A stretch of DNA of 64,000 bases from Poriferisodalis sp965208925 (lineage in GTDB: Bacteria; Actinomycetota; Acidimicrobiia; Acidimicrobiales; Poriferisodalaceae), in the NCBI RefSeq assembly GCF_965208925.1, contig NZ_OZ242364.1, forward strand, positions 2,914,001 to 2,978,000. Reading direction: 5' to 3'. Below, piece by piece: positions 1 to 8,652 of the stretch (position 1 is its first letter; each line of letters begins with the position of its first letter). Below the pieces are notes generated by a model, which made no database searches, was not told the DNA's origin, and was given only the letters and a program-made list of their open reading frames with translations. Made by a program: the position numbers and the translations under genes.

Positions 1-189
1 GTGCACCTGCAGACCCAAGCCGATGCCGACCAATCCCAGGATCCCGCCGAGCACGGCCCAGCGGATGTTGCGCAGCGCATGGCGAGTCAGCGTGGTCTCC
101 GACACCTCCCGCGCGAATTCAGGATCGGTGTCGTAGAAGTCCTTCTCGATCTCGAGCAGGATGCGTTGTTCATCTTCCGAAAGCGGCAC
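1..189 (-). CDS. DUF3040 family membrane protein (partial, C-terminus off window)
   Basis: This is a small actinobacterial membrane protein of unknown function; DUF3040 proteins have a short acidic cytoplasmic N-terminus followed by transmembrane helices. The 63 codons in the window begin MPLSEDEQRILLEIE, which is the family signature, and continue into a hydrophobic stretch (WAVLGGILGLVGIGLGL) that starts a membrane helix before the window edge. The GTG start at 189 has a GGAG 7 bases upstream. It lies 91 bases downstream of dinB on the same strand, so it could be co-transcribed. The C-terminus is not visible. Confidence 0.8.
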   Translation of the reverse strand, partial: MPLSEDEQRILLEIEKDFYDTDPEFAREVSETTLTRHALRNIRWAVLGGILGLVGIGLGLQVH

Positions 190-280
190 GCACAGGCTCC
201 AAATGCTGTATTGCCGATGTTGCTGCCAGTGTAGAACCGCGCTCGGCCCTACTTCCACGCACCCACGAAGTGCGTTGTGC

Positions 281-1660
281 TCAGCGGCCCCAACGGCGTT
301 CGCCTGGAGTGCCATCACGCAGTGCTGCTGAGCCGTGGGCGATCACGGACCTGCCGAAACGGTCTCGTATGGCATCAAGCGCTTCTGCGAGCCTGAGATC
401 GAGTTCGGTGTCACCCGTCGGGCCCCAGACCGCCTCGCCACTGCACGCATCACCGCTAGCGGGCGGAATGCCCAGGTCGAGTGCCAGCTGGCGCGGTGAC
501 GGTGAGCCGGCTTCGCGTCCGTCGAGCGCCCCGGGCGTTGTCTCGGTCGCTGGCGATGCGGTTTCTTCCAGGTTCGATACCGCTACTCCCAGCAAGCGGA
601 TTCCCCGGTCGAGAGCAAGCGTGCCGACCAGCTCCTGCGCCGCGTGGGCAAGCGCATGTCCGGTCTGGATCGGCGCTGGCAGCGTCTGTGCTCGCGTCCG
701 CAACGAGAAGTCGGGATGCTTGACCTTCACGGTCACGGTCCGCCCCGACAGCCCGTTGGCGCGCAGGCGTGATGCGACGGCATCGGCGAGCCGCACCGTC
801 TCGCTCCGAATGCGATCGAGGCCGGTCAGATCGGTTTCGAATGTCTGCTCGTGGCTCACCGATCGCGGGAGCCCGCCCCGGTGGACTGGCCGGTCGTCGA
901 TTCCCTGCGCCAGTGCTGCGAGATGGACACCGTGCGCGGCACCGACCGTCGAGACCAGCCGTTCCAGCGGCACAGCCGCCAAATCGCCGACCGTGTAGAC
1001 CTCTATCTCGTTCAGCCGGCGGAGCGTTACGGGACCGACCCCCCACAACGCCTCGACAGCGTGAGCCTGCAGGAAGTCCAGCTCCCGCGAGACGCTGACC
1101 ACACAGACACCGAGCCCTGGCCGTGGTCCATCGGGGTGCACGGCCGGCTTTGCCGCGACCGACGCGAGCTTCGCGAGCGTCTTGTTCGACGCAACGCCAA
1201 CTGAACAGTCCAGCGCCACCGCTTCCCGAACGGAGTTGCGCAAGTGCCACGCGATCTCCGACGATGAACCGAACAGGCGGTGGGCACCGGAGACATCCAG
1301 AAAGGCCTCATCCAGCGCGATGGGCTCCACGTGGGGCGTGACCGACTCGAAGACCTCCGCGATCGCCGATGAGGCTTCGATGTAGCCGGAGAAATCTGAG
1401 GTGACGACAACGGCGGACGGGCAGAGGCGGCGTGCTTGCGCAGTCGGCATGGCTGCGTGCACGCCTGCTGCCCGCGCTTCGTAGCTGGCGGAGGCAACAA
1501 CACCTCGCCGGCCGGATCCCCCGACTATCACGGGCCGTCCGATCAGAGAAGGATCGCGCATGCGCTCTACTTCCACGTAGAACGCGTCCATGTCGACATG
1601 CAGGATCGGCAGCTCGTCGGGCTCAGCCTCATCAGGCGGTCGATGCTGTGGCTGAATCAT
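281..1660 (-). CDS. dinB: DNA polymerase IV (Y-family translesion polymerase)
   Basis: This is an error-prone polymerase that copies past DNA lesions. The 459-residue product has the catalytic motif HVDMDAFYVEVE at residues 21-32 (metal-binding D23) and the second acidic motif LDEAFLDVSG near residue 124. The palm is followed by the thumb with a helix-hairpin-helix (LWGVGPVTLRRL) and the little-finger domain. The long C-terminal tail after residue about 370 has low complexity. An in-frame extension continues upstream to 1777, but the ATG at 1660 is preferred because its ATGA overlaps the stop of the upstream NUDIX gene, giving translational coupling. No LexA-type box was recognised upstream. 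Confidence 0.92.
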   Translation of the reverse strand: MIQPQHRPPDEAEPDELPILHVDMDAFYVEVERMRDPSLIGRPVIVGGSGRRGVVASASYEARAAGVHAAMPTAQARRLCPSAVVVTSDFSGYIEASSAIAEVFESVTPHVEPIALDEAFLDVSGAHRLFGSSSEIAWHLRNSVREAVALDCSVGVASNKTLAKLASVAAKPAVHPDGPRPGLGVCVVSVSRELDFLQAHAVEALWGVGPVTLRRLNEIEVYTVGDLAAVPLERLVSTVGAAHGVHLAALAQGIDDRPVHRGGLPRSVSHEQTFETDLTGLDRIRSETVRLADAVASRLRANGLSGRTVTVKVKHPDFSLRTRAQTLPAPIQTGHALAHAAQELVGTLALDRGIRLLGVAVSNLEETASPATETTPGALDGREAGSPSPRQLALDLGIPPASGDACSGEAVWGPTGDTELDLRLAEALDAIRDRFGRSVIAHGSAALRDGTPGERRWGR

Positions 1661-2163
1661 GAGGCGGCGGGCGTCACCACCAATCCGTCGCGATGGTCCC
1701 CGGTCACGGTGTAGCGGAACACATGGCCGCGCGGTGCGCTGCCCTCGAGGTACGTCAGCAATGGCTCGGCCATCCATGCGTACTGGCCGGTGAGCAGATC
1801 TTCAAGCTCACCGACGCGTACCCACCGGGCATCGAAGACGATGCCGTCGGGATCGGCGATGTCCAGGTCGCCGCTCCATTGCCGGGCCTCGTGAACTTCG
1901 ACCGTCAAGAACCAGCCAGGTCCGTCGCTGCCGTCTGCCTCAACGGTGTACAGCGGGCCGTCCCAGACCGAGACCCGCAGCCCGGTTTCTTCGGCGACCT
2001 CACGCGTCAATGCTCCGAGCACGGTCTCGCCCGGATCGACCACACCGCCTGGTGTGCTCCAATCGGTACTGCCGTTGCGCCGCCGGTTGTTGACCATGAG
2101 CACGGCATCATCATCGGCGAGGATGCCGCCGGCCACAGCCCATCGGTGCACATCAGCCGGCAT
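1657..2163 (-). CDS. NUDIX hydrolase
   Basis: This 168-residue enzyme should hydrolyse a nucleoside diphosphate linked to another group; the substrate cannot be read from sequence. The NUDIX box is complete, from GGVVDPGE through REVAEETGL (pattern GX5EX7REUXEEXGU), so it is expected to be active. The frame stays open far upstream to 4113, antisense to mtrA and mtrB, but similarity begins at MPADVHRWAVAGGILADDD, so the ATG at 2163 is chosen. Its TGA overlaps the dinB ATG. Pairing with a translesion polymerase suggests nucleotide-pool cleaning or lesion tolerance, which is inference. Confidence 0.88.
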   Translation of the reverse strand: MPADVHRWAVAGGILADDDAVLMVNNRRRNGSTDWSTPGGVVDPGETVLGALTREVAEETGLRVSVWDGPLYTVEADGSDGPGWFLTVEVHEARQWSGDLDIADPDGIVFDARWVRVGELEDLLTGQYAWMAEPLLTYLEGSAPRGHVFRYTVTGDHRDGLVVTPAAS

Positions 2164-2187
2164 TGGCGCAGTCTGCCACGCAAGGCC

Positions 2188-2221
2188 AGAGGCTGAGCCC
2201 GGGCCCGAGCGGCTCGTGAGC
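2188..2221. repeat. Short GC-rich repeat shared with 42288-42334
   Basis: The segment AGAGGCTGAGCC, a short linker, then CCCGAGCGG and GTGAGC recurs just after mccB at 42288-42334, where the linker is longer. Here it lies directly upstream of the NUDIX start. It may be a degraded copy of a dispersed element, or chance in GC-rich DNA. Confidence 0.3.
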
Positions 2222-2296
2222 CCAATCGCATGGCTATGGGGAGCATGAGCGGAGACCGCTCGGTGATTGACGAGTTGCTGCACGCCTGGCCGTACC

Positions 2297-2617
2297 ATGG
2301 CGCGGGTGAGCATGCATGACGACGGCGACAGCATCGGGCTCACGGCGGCGCCCACAGCGCTGCCATCGGTGCTGGCCAGGGCCTTGGCCTTCGGTGCAAT
2401 TGTCGTTGCGGCTGTGTGCGGTGGTCTCGCGGGATACGCGACGAGCGCTCTGCAGTGCAGCGGGGGATGCGTCGGTCCGGCGCTGGGCGGCACGGCCATC
2501 GGCGCCTTGGCCGCCGCCGCAGGCGTGGCCGCGCTCGCGGCCCTTGTGCTGCGCTCCATGAGCGAATGGGCTGACCAAGCCTCGGTACAGCTTCGCAAGA
2601 AAGGGACACGGCGTTGA
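2297..2617 (+). CDS. Small membrane protein, function unknown
   Basis: I do not recognise a family. The product of about 106 residues has two hydrophobic segments: one ending in CGGLAGYATSAL and one rich in alanine (GALAAAAGVAALAALVL). They are separated by a short loop with two cysteines (QCSGGC). The C-terminus is charged. The stop TGA at 2615-2617 overlaps the TTG start of the response regulator, so it is translationally coupled to the two-component operon and may work with it. The start is uncertain: ATG 2297, GTG 2306, ATG 2312 and a TTG at 2267 are all possible and none has a strong Shine-Dalgarno sequence. Confidence 0.6.
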   Translation: MARVSMHDDGDSIGLTAAPTALPSVLARALAFGAIVVAAVCGGLAGYATSALQCSGGCVGPALGGTAIGALAAAAGVAALAALVLRSMSEWADQASVQLRKKGTRR

Positions 2618-3294
2618 CCACCAACGTTCTCGCAGTCGAAGACGACGAGCGGATCCGCACAGCGCTGCGCCTCGCGCTGGAGGACGAAGGCTGGCAGGTC
2701 AGCGAGGCCGAGTCGTGCGAGGAAGCTCTCGAGCGATTCACTCCCGAGAGCACCGATGTCGTGCTCGTCGACATCATGCTGCCCGGTCTCGACGGGTTCG
2801 AGCTGTGCCGCTCCATCAGGCGGATCAGTCATGTGCCGATCATCATGGTGACCGCTCGCGACGACACTCACGACGTCGTTGCCGGACTCGAGGCCGGCGC
2901 GGACGACTATCTCACGAAGCCTTTCGCCCCCAAGGAATTGTCCGCGCGCATCAGGGCCCTGCTGCGGCGAAGTCGGACCGTGGACGGCAGCGGCCTGCCG
3001 CGAACTGTCGGCGACCTCGAGATCTACCCCGACGAAGGCGTCGTGACCAAGGGCGGCAACGAGTTGCACCTGACCAAGACCGAGTTCCGGCTGCTCTGCG
3101 AGCTGTCCGACAATCCCGGCAAGGTGATGAGCCGCGAGCAACTGCTCGAACGAGTCTGGGGCTACGACTACTTCGGCGACGGTCGTCTGGTGGACGTGCA
3201 TGTCCGCCGGCTGCGCCTCAAGATCGAGGACGATCCGGCGAGCCCGCGCTACGTGGCGACGGCTCGGGGCCTGGGTTACAAGCTGCGGGCGTGA
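2614..3294 (+). CDS. mtrA: OmpR/PhoB-family response regulator (MtrA-like)
   Basis: This cytoplasmic DNA-binding regulator is phosphorylated by the adjacent sensor kinase. The receiver domain covers residues 1-120, with acidic pocket EDD (9-11), phospho-acceptor D53 in VLVDIMLPG, T81 and the KPF lysine near 103. A winged-helix DNA-binding domain follows (about 130-226, ending RYVATARGLGYKLRA). The TTG start overlaps the stop of the preceding small gene. The order regulator, kinase, GerMN lipoprotein matches the actinobacterial mtrA-mtrB-lpqB operon, so the symbol rests on context as well as sequence. A 43-bp duplication begins at its stop codon. Confidence 0.82.
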   Translation: MTTNVLAVEDDERIRTALRLALEDEGWQVSEAESCEEALERFTPESTDVVLVDIMLPGLDGFELCRSIRRISHVPIIMVTARDDTHDVVAGLEAGADDYLTKPFAPKELSARIRALLRRSRTVDGSGLPRTVGDLEIYPDEGVVTKGGNELHLTKTEFRLLCELSDNPGKVMSREQLLERVWGYDYFGDGRLVDVHVRRLRLKIEDDPASPRYVATARGLGYKLRA

Positions 3295-3375
3295 CATGAG
3301 GCTGCGCTGGCCGCGGCCCCTGCGCCGGTTGCCACTACATGAGACTGCGCTGGCCGCGGCCCCTGCGCCGGTTGC
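3294..3375 (+). repeat. 43-bp-period tandem duplication over the mtrA/mtrB junction
   Basis: Two 39-base copies, 3294-3332 and 3337-3375, differ at one base and repeat with a 43-base period. Each contains an ATG (3296 and 3339) followed by codons for MRLRWPRPLRRL, a plausible kinase N-terminus. Neither ATG is in frame with the kinase body. Confidence 0.9.
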
Positions 3376-3390
3376 TGTACCTGCGCCCGC

Positions 3391-4755
3391 GTGGTCGGTG
3401 CCTTCACTCTCGGCGCGATGCTGGCCGCGTTCCTGCTCGTGGTGATGACCTACAGCCTTTCCCGAGGTTCGATGCTGGGCCTGCGCCAGGACTCCTCTGA
3501 GGCTCAGTTCTTCGCGAATTCGACCCAAGTGCAGGGCTCGCTGCGTGCGGAGAGCCCGGATTTTGCCGTGCTGCTCGAATCGCTCCCAAGCCTGAGCGGC
3601 AGCCGTTCCATCGTCCGTACGGGACCTGACATCTGGCGGTCGCCGTCCCTCGTGCCCAGCGACCTTCCTGATGAGCTCGTGACAGCCGTCGAGCGATCCG
3701 ATCAGGCCCACGCTATGCGGTACCGGCTCGACGGCGTCCCCCAGCTCGCACTCGGCCTGCGTCTGCGCCCGGCTGCGGTGTCGCAGCTCAGCGAGACGCT
3801 CTACTTCGAGGTCGTCCCGCTGTCTGAGATCGAGGCCACGCTCGCCAGCTTGCGACTGATTCTGGGTGTCGGAGCGGCGCTGACGGTGCTGATCGGTGTC
3901 GCCGTCGGCGCCTGGGCCGGCGGGCGGCTGCTGCGTCCGCTTGCGACCGTGTCCGATGCTGCGAACTCCATCGCTCACGGTCGATTCGACACGCGAGTCG
4001 AACGCAGCGACGATCCCGACCTCGCTGTAATCGTCGAGTCGTTCAACGACATGGCCGACGCGATGGAGCGCCGCATCGCGCGCGACGCGAGGTTCGCGTC
4101 CGATGTGAGCCATGAGCTGCGATCACCGTTGCAGACCCTGCGAAGCTCGATCGACTATCTGAACGGCCACCGCGATGAGCTGTCCGCTCAAGGGGCAACT
4201 GCACTGGACCTGCTTGCAGCCGAAGTCGACAGATTCCAGCAGCTGGTGCAGGACCTCTTGGAGATCTCCCGACCCGACGCCGACGGATCGGTCTTCGAGC
4301 GAGGTCTCGTCAACATCACCGAGCTGGTCCAGCATCGCGTCGGCACACTCGGGCCGGATGTGGAGCTGAACATCAGTGCTGCAGCGACTGACGCTGTGGT
4401 CATCGGCGACAAGCGGGGACTCGCACAGGTCTTCGACAACCTGCTGCGCAATGCCGAAAAGCACGGTGGCGGTGTCACCCGGGTGGGGATCTCACGGCCC
4501 GGCAACCTGGTGCGCGTCGCTGTCGAGGACGACGGGCCGGGGGTCACGCCGTCCGAGCGCGATCTGGTCTTCGAGCGCTTTACACGCGGCGCCGCGGCGC
4601 GCAAACGGGGGGCAGGCACCGGTGCCGGTCTCGGCCTGGCCTTGGTGTACGAGCACACCCGGCGTCACGGCGGTTCAGTGCGCGTCGAGTCACGGCTTGA
4701 CGGCCAGCGTGGCGCCCGTTTCGTGGTCGAGCTGCCCATTGCGGGGCACCGGTGA
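3391..4755 (+). CDS. mtrB: Sensor histidine kinase (MtrB-like), 5' end disrupted
   Basis: This membrane sensor kinase is the partner of the preceding regulator. From the GTG at 3391, TM1 is at about residues 3-22, an extracytoplasmic sensor at 23-150, TM2 at 153-177, HAMP at 178-230, the dimerisation helix with phospho-acceptor H241 in SHELRSPL, and then a HATPase domain (FDNLLRNAEKH, DDGPGV, GAGLGLALV). The GTG leaves only two residues before TM1 and has no clear ribosome site. The natural start seems to be the ATG at 3339 (MRLRWPRPLRRLLYLRPR), which would join VVGAFTLGAML after a one-base frame change near 3380-3390. The stop overlaps the next GTG (GTGA). Translation may be impaired, or this is a sequence error. 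Confidence 0.75.
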   Translation: MVGAFTLGAMLAAFLLVVMTYSLSRGSMLGLRQDSSEAQFFANSTQVQGSLRAESPDFAVLLESLPSLSGSRSIVRTGPDIWRSPSLVPSDLPDELVTAVERSDQAHAMRYRLDGVPQLALGLRLRPAAVSQLSETLYFEVVPLSEIEATLASLRLILGVGAALTVLIGVAVGAWAGGRLLRPLATVSDAANSIAHGRFDTRVERSDDPDLAVIVESFNDMADAMERRIARDARFASDVSHELRSPLQTLRSSIDYLNGHRDELSAQGATALDLLAAEVDRFQQLVQDLLEISRPDADGSVFERGLVNITELVQHRVGTLGPDVELNISAAATDAVVIGDKRGLAQVFDNLLRNAEKHGGGVTRVGISRPGNLVRVAVEDDGPGVTPSERDLVFERFTRGAAARKRGAGTGAGLGLALVYEHTRRHGGSVRVESRLDGQRGARFVVELPIAGHR

Positions 4756-5423
4756 GAGCCCCTAGTCGCAAGCGGCATAGGTACCTGCCGGGCACGCCGG
4801 CGCTGCGACGCGTCAGCGCGTCGATGGCGTGCGCGCTCGCGGCCGCTGCGTGCGGTCTGCCCACCGATGATGCGCCTACTCACATCGAAGTGCCTGCTGG
4901 CGTGTTCCCCGACCAGAACGAACCGGTGGTCGGTGCGGAGCCTGACACGCCCACCACATCCCTGCACGCTGTCTATTTCCTGCGAGACGGCCTGCTCGTG
5001 GAGCTCCAGCGGCCGCTCGCGGCTCCCGTGTTCCTCGATGCCCCGCTCAACAACCTGCTGGCCGGACCGACTCCCACTGAGGCCGAGAACGGTCTCGAGT
5101 CAGCGATCCCGGCCGGCACCGAAGTCGTGGACGTACAACTCCTGCGCAACAACGTTGTGTCGATCCACCTCAACGAGGTTTTCTTCGAAGTCGAAGGAGC
5201 GCAGCGTGTGCGCGCTGTAGCGCAGCTGGTGCTCACCGCGTCGGCACTCGCACGTGACAGTCAAGGCGTGCTGGTCTTTCTCGACGGGGTAGCTCAGTCG
5301 CTTCCCGATGGAGCCGGCACGATCGCCCAAGTGCGACCCGGTGAGCTGCCCCGCGTGCTGCGGGTTGACGACTTCAGCGAGCTGATGCCGCTGACCCCGC
5401 TGCGCTCGGTCTCGTCACGATGA
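4752..5423 (+). CDS. GerMN-domain lipoprotein (LpqB-like, short)
   Basis: This 223-residue exported lipoprotein has an arginine-rich N-terminus, a hydrophobic segment and a lipobox-like LAAAACG with the lipidated cysteine at about 34. A GerMN domain (about 70-205) carries LLAGPTPTEAENGLESAIPA and ends near VRPGELPRVLRV. In mycobacteria LpqB combines GerMN with a beta-propeller and modulates MtrAB; this protein stops after GerMN, at less than half the usual length. It starts by a GTGA overlap with the kinase and is thus its likely accessory. The last nine bases overlap the convergent trkH end. I call it LpqB-like rather than LpqB. Confidence 0.78.
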   Translation: MRAPSRKRHRYLPGTPALRRVSASMACALAAAACGLPTDDAPTHIEVPAGVFPDQNEPVVGAEPDTPTTSLHAVYFLRDGLLVELQRPLAAPVFLDAPLNNLLAGPTPTEAENGLESAIPAGTEVVDVQLLRNNVVSIHLNEVFFEVEGAQRVRAVAQLVLTASALARDSQGVLVFLDGVAQSLPDGAGTIAQVRPGELPRVLRVDDFSELMPLTPLRSVSSR

Positions 5424-6979
5424 GCTTCGGTTGCGCGCTCCGAGGCGTGTGAGCCGGCGGGGTCCGCGTGTGGTGGTCGGCCGCTGATAGCGCGAGCGGG
5501 TGCCGGCGCGCACCGCCGCCACGAACATCAGCATCGTGGGGAACACCTCGAGCCGGCCGAACAGCATGAGCACCATCATCACCGGACGCGATGCACGTTC
5601 GAACGCAAGCGCTGAGCTCGTCGGCCCCGCTTCGCCCAATGCGGGACCCACGGTGCCGATGGCGGAGACTGCACCGGAGAATCCTGTCTCGAGGTCATTG
5701 CCCAGCGCGGTCATCAGTACGCCGCCTGCCAGAGCAAGGCCCAGATACAGCAGCACGAAGCCCAGAGCCCGCGCAGCGACGTCCTCGGCCACGGTGGCGT
5801 CGCCGAGGCGCATGGGCAGCACTGCCCTGCGGTGGCGAGCACGGATGACCTCCCGGATCGCGTAGCGGGCCACGATCTGGAGGCGCAGCACTTTGATGCC
5901 GCCTGCGGTCGAACCGGTCATGCCGCCGATCACGAACAGCGCCAGCAGCACGAGCTGCGCTGAGGGCGTCCAGAACTGCTCGTGCGCATAGTCGGTGAGG
6001 CCGTAGCCGGTATTCGACCCCAACGACGCTGCGTAGAAGGCCGCTTCCCGAAGGTTGTCGCCGAGGTCGAGCTTGCCCGAATTCAGCACCAGCAACCCGA
6101 TGGCGGCACCGCCGATGAGTCCCAGGTACCAGCGCAGCTCTGAGTAGCTCCGGCGCTGTGATCTGGTGCGCGTGATCAGATGCCAATGGATCGAGAAGCT
6201 CGCGCCGCAGGTGATCATGCCGACGATGAGCACCAGCTCGACAGCCACCGAGTCGAAGAATGCAATCGATGCCGAGTGCGTCGAGAAGCCCCCGGTTGCC
6301 ACTGTGGTGAATGCGTGTGCCACGGCGTCGAACAAGCTCGTTCCGGCTGCCAGCAGGGCGAGCGCCACGGCCAGGGTGAATCCCCGTACAGCATCCACAG
6401 CCGCCGAGCCGTGGCGGCGATGCGCGGCGTGAAGCGATCAGCAGTCGGGCCGGGTGCCTCGTTGGCGATCAGCTCCAAACCGCCCACCTTCAGTGCGGGC
6501 AGCACGCTCACCGCGAGCACTATCAAGCCCATGCCGCCGAACCATTGAGTCATGCTGCGGAAGAAGAGGATCCCGTGGGCAACGCCGTCGATGTCGGCCA
6601 GGACGGTGGCGCCCGTGCAGGTGAATCCCGAGATGGACTCGAACAGCGCGTTGTCGGCCTCGCTCCATCCGATCACGCCGCTGAACAGGTACGGCATCGT
6701 TCCCGCTATCGAGACCGCCAGCCATGCCCATGCCACCGAGGCGAACGCCAGCGGGGAATCCGCCCGGCCCGATGCCGTGGTGCTGCCCATCATGGCGCTG
6801 CCCACGCTCGCAGTGAGTGCTGCCGACGCCCCCAAGGCGAATGCGCCTCCCCCGCCGTCGATGAGCGCGACACACGCCGAGACCGCCATGCCGACCGCCA
6901 CGAACAGCAGCGCCACCCCACTGATGTGCACTGGCGTGGACTCGAAGCGTCGCTTTGCCAGCACTGCCAAGCCGCTCAT
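5415..6979 (-). pseudogene. trkH: TrkH-family K+ transporter subunit, frameshifted
   Basis: This is the membrane pore subunit of a Trk/Ktr potassium uptake system. The N-terminal part (ATG 6979, MSGLAVLAKRRFESTP) reads to about LWMLYG and the remainder continues one frame over from about FTLAVALALLAAG to the stop at 5415. Joined, the product would be about 521 residues with all four pore loops: SGFTCTGATVL, TTVATGGFSTHSAS, LGSNTGYGLTD and SAIGTVGPALG. The break sits at a C4 run (6382-6385, GGGG in the coding sense); one extra G restores a single frame. It may be a true mutation, a phase-variable tract or a homopolymer error. The start overlaps the stop of the upstream trkH (ATGA). Confidence 0.85.
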
Positions 6980-8652
6980 CGCACTCTCACTCCGTGGGGC
7001 CTGCGCCGGCGCCACTGCCCGTGTCGCACCGCAGCCACCGCCGGATAGACGGCAACGCTCAGTGCCACGGCCGCGGCGGTCACCGACATGCGTCCACACA
7101 TCATGAGCAGCCCGGCTGTCACGCGTCCCAGCCAGTTGACCGCGTCGAGGTGGCCGGTCGAACCTTCGACGGCCAAATGCCCGGTCGAGTCGGCGGCGGC
7201 CATCGCAGGCCCGACGTTGGACAGCGTGGACACCGCGTACGTCAGCGCATCGACGATGTTCAGCCCGCTGGCGCCCAGAACGATGGAGGCAGGGATGATC
7301 AGCAGTGCTGCCAGCAGAAGCTCGCCGGTGATGCGGCCGATCGTCGTTTCGGAGATGGTCGAACGGCCCAGGCGCAGCCGCTCGGCGAGCGACGGGTAGA
7401 TGGCACGACGCAGTTCCCGTCCGATGAAGGACGCCAGCGTCAGCAGCCGCACGACCTTGAAGCCGCCGGCCATCGACGCGCTCATGCCGCCGATCAGCAT
7501 GAGCACCATCAGCAGCGCCTGGCTGCCCGTCGACAGCTCGACAAGCGGAGTGGTCTCGAAGCCGGTGGTCGAGATCACCGACACCACCGCGAACAGCGAT
7601 TCCCGGATGTGATCCGGGCGCAGGACATCCGTCCAGCCGACGCCGTCACGCGTCCACAGCATCACCGCCACGGTGGCGAAGACGATCAGCGTGATGTACA
7701 GCCGGAATTCGTAGCTGCGAATGAACCGGGCCGGGTCCCGGCGCCGGATCGCCAAGAACATGAGCGGCAGGCTCACGCCTCCCGCCGCCATGCCGAAGAT
7801 CGCCACCCACTCAATGGCTGCCGAGTCGAATGCGCCCAGCGACGCCGCCTGCGTGGAGAAGCCCCCGGTCCCCGCGGTGGTCAGCGCATGCAGGCCGCTC
7901 TGCAGCAGCGGCATGCCGGCCAACCCGTAGCCGATCCCTACCAGGACGGTGAGCGCGCCGTACAGCAGCAGGAGGCGACCCATCGTGCCGGCGCTGCGGG
8001 GTGCCAGCCTGCGAGCTGATCGGGTCGCCACTCCCCCGTCGGTGTCCAAGCCGCCGACACCGAGATGCGGCAGCACGCGGACGAGCACCACGATGAATGC
8101 AGCTCCGCCCAGCCATTGCCCCACAGCTCGCAGGGCCAGCATCCCGCCGCCGAGATCGGCTCCCGAAAGAGTCGTGCTGTTGGTTCCGGTGACGGTCGCT
8201 GCGGCTTCTGCAAAGGCTGTCGCCAACGCCTCGGGTTCCACTGCACCGGTCGCGAGGTGCGCAATCGCGACGGCAGCCACTGCGGCGAACGATCCGAGCA
8301 CCAGCGCCGTCAGGGTCTGGCGCTCGGTGATGCGCCGCTCGAACCGGCACAGTCGCAACAGACCCAGGGCGAACAGCGCGACGGCAGCTCCTGCGACCAG
8401 CAGCGGGACGGCATCGGTTCCGGATTCGCCGCTGGCAGCAACCCGTCCCCCGAACAGCCAGTCAAATGCCGCACATATCGCAAACACAGGCGAGGCGGCG
8501 GCGAGCACGACCAAGGCCGTGATGGCAAGAGTCGACTCGTACGGTCCGCGTGCCCACCGGTGCAGCGCGCCATCAGCGCTTCGCACCGCTCGCACCACCA
8601 ATCGGCGAAGCCTCTCGCGTTCGGCAGCCCGGCGTGCCGGACGGGGTGTCAC
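6976..8652 (-). CDS. trkH: TrkH-family potassium uptake protein (intact paralogue)
   Basis: This 558-residue integral membrane protein is the intact pore subunit in the operon. It has an N-terminal basic cytoplasmic segment, then helices arranged as four M-P-M units. Pore loops are visible as TVTGTNSTTLSG, TTAGTGGFSTQAAS, ISTTGFETT and STLSNVGPAM; the first departs from the usual STTGAT pattern, so selectivity may differ from the downstream copy. A GTG start overlaps the trkA stop (GTGA), and its own stop overlaps the next trkH start. The two TrkH proteins could form a heterodimer or be alternative partners of TrkA; that is inference. Confidence 0.85.
   Translation of the reverse strand: MTPRPARRAAERERLRRLVVRAVRSADGALHRWARGPYESTLAITALVVLAAASPVFAICAAFDWLFGGRVAASGESGTDAVPLLVAGAAVALFALGLLRLCRFERRITERQTLTALVLGSFAAVAAVAIAHLATGAVEPEALATAFAEAAATVTGTNSTTLSGADLGGGMLALRAVGQWLGGAAFIVVLVRVLPHLGVGGLDTDGGVATRSARRLAPRSAGTMGRLLLLYGALTVLVGIGYGLAGMPLLQSGLHALTTAGTGGFSTQAASLGAFDSAAIEWVAIFGMAAGGVSLPLMFLAIRRRDPARFIRSYEFRLYITLIVFATVAVMLWTRDGVGWTDVLRPDHIRESLFAVVSVISTTGFETTPLVELSTGSQALLMVLMLIGGMSASMAGGFKVVRLLTLASFIGRELRRAIYPSLAERLRLGRSTISETTIGRITGELLLAALLIIPASIVLGASGLNIVDALTYAVSTLSNVGPAMAAADSTGHLAVEGSTGHLDAVNWLGRVTAGLLMMCGRMSVTAAAVALSVAVYPAVAAVRHGQWRRRRPHGVRVR

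Noticed and set aside
3200..3445. Short plus-strand frame starting at ATG 3296 (MRLRWPRPLRRL...)
   Set aside because: It does not continue into a protein-like sequence; it is the duplicated kinase N-terminus out of frame.
1657..4113. An 818-codon open frame on the minus strand covering mtrA and mtrB
   Set aside because: Only the last 168 codons resemble a protein (NUDIX). The rest is antisense to well-supported genes and is open because of high GC content.
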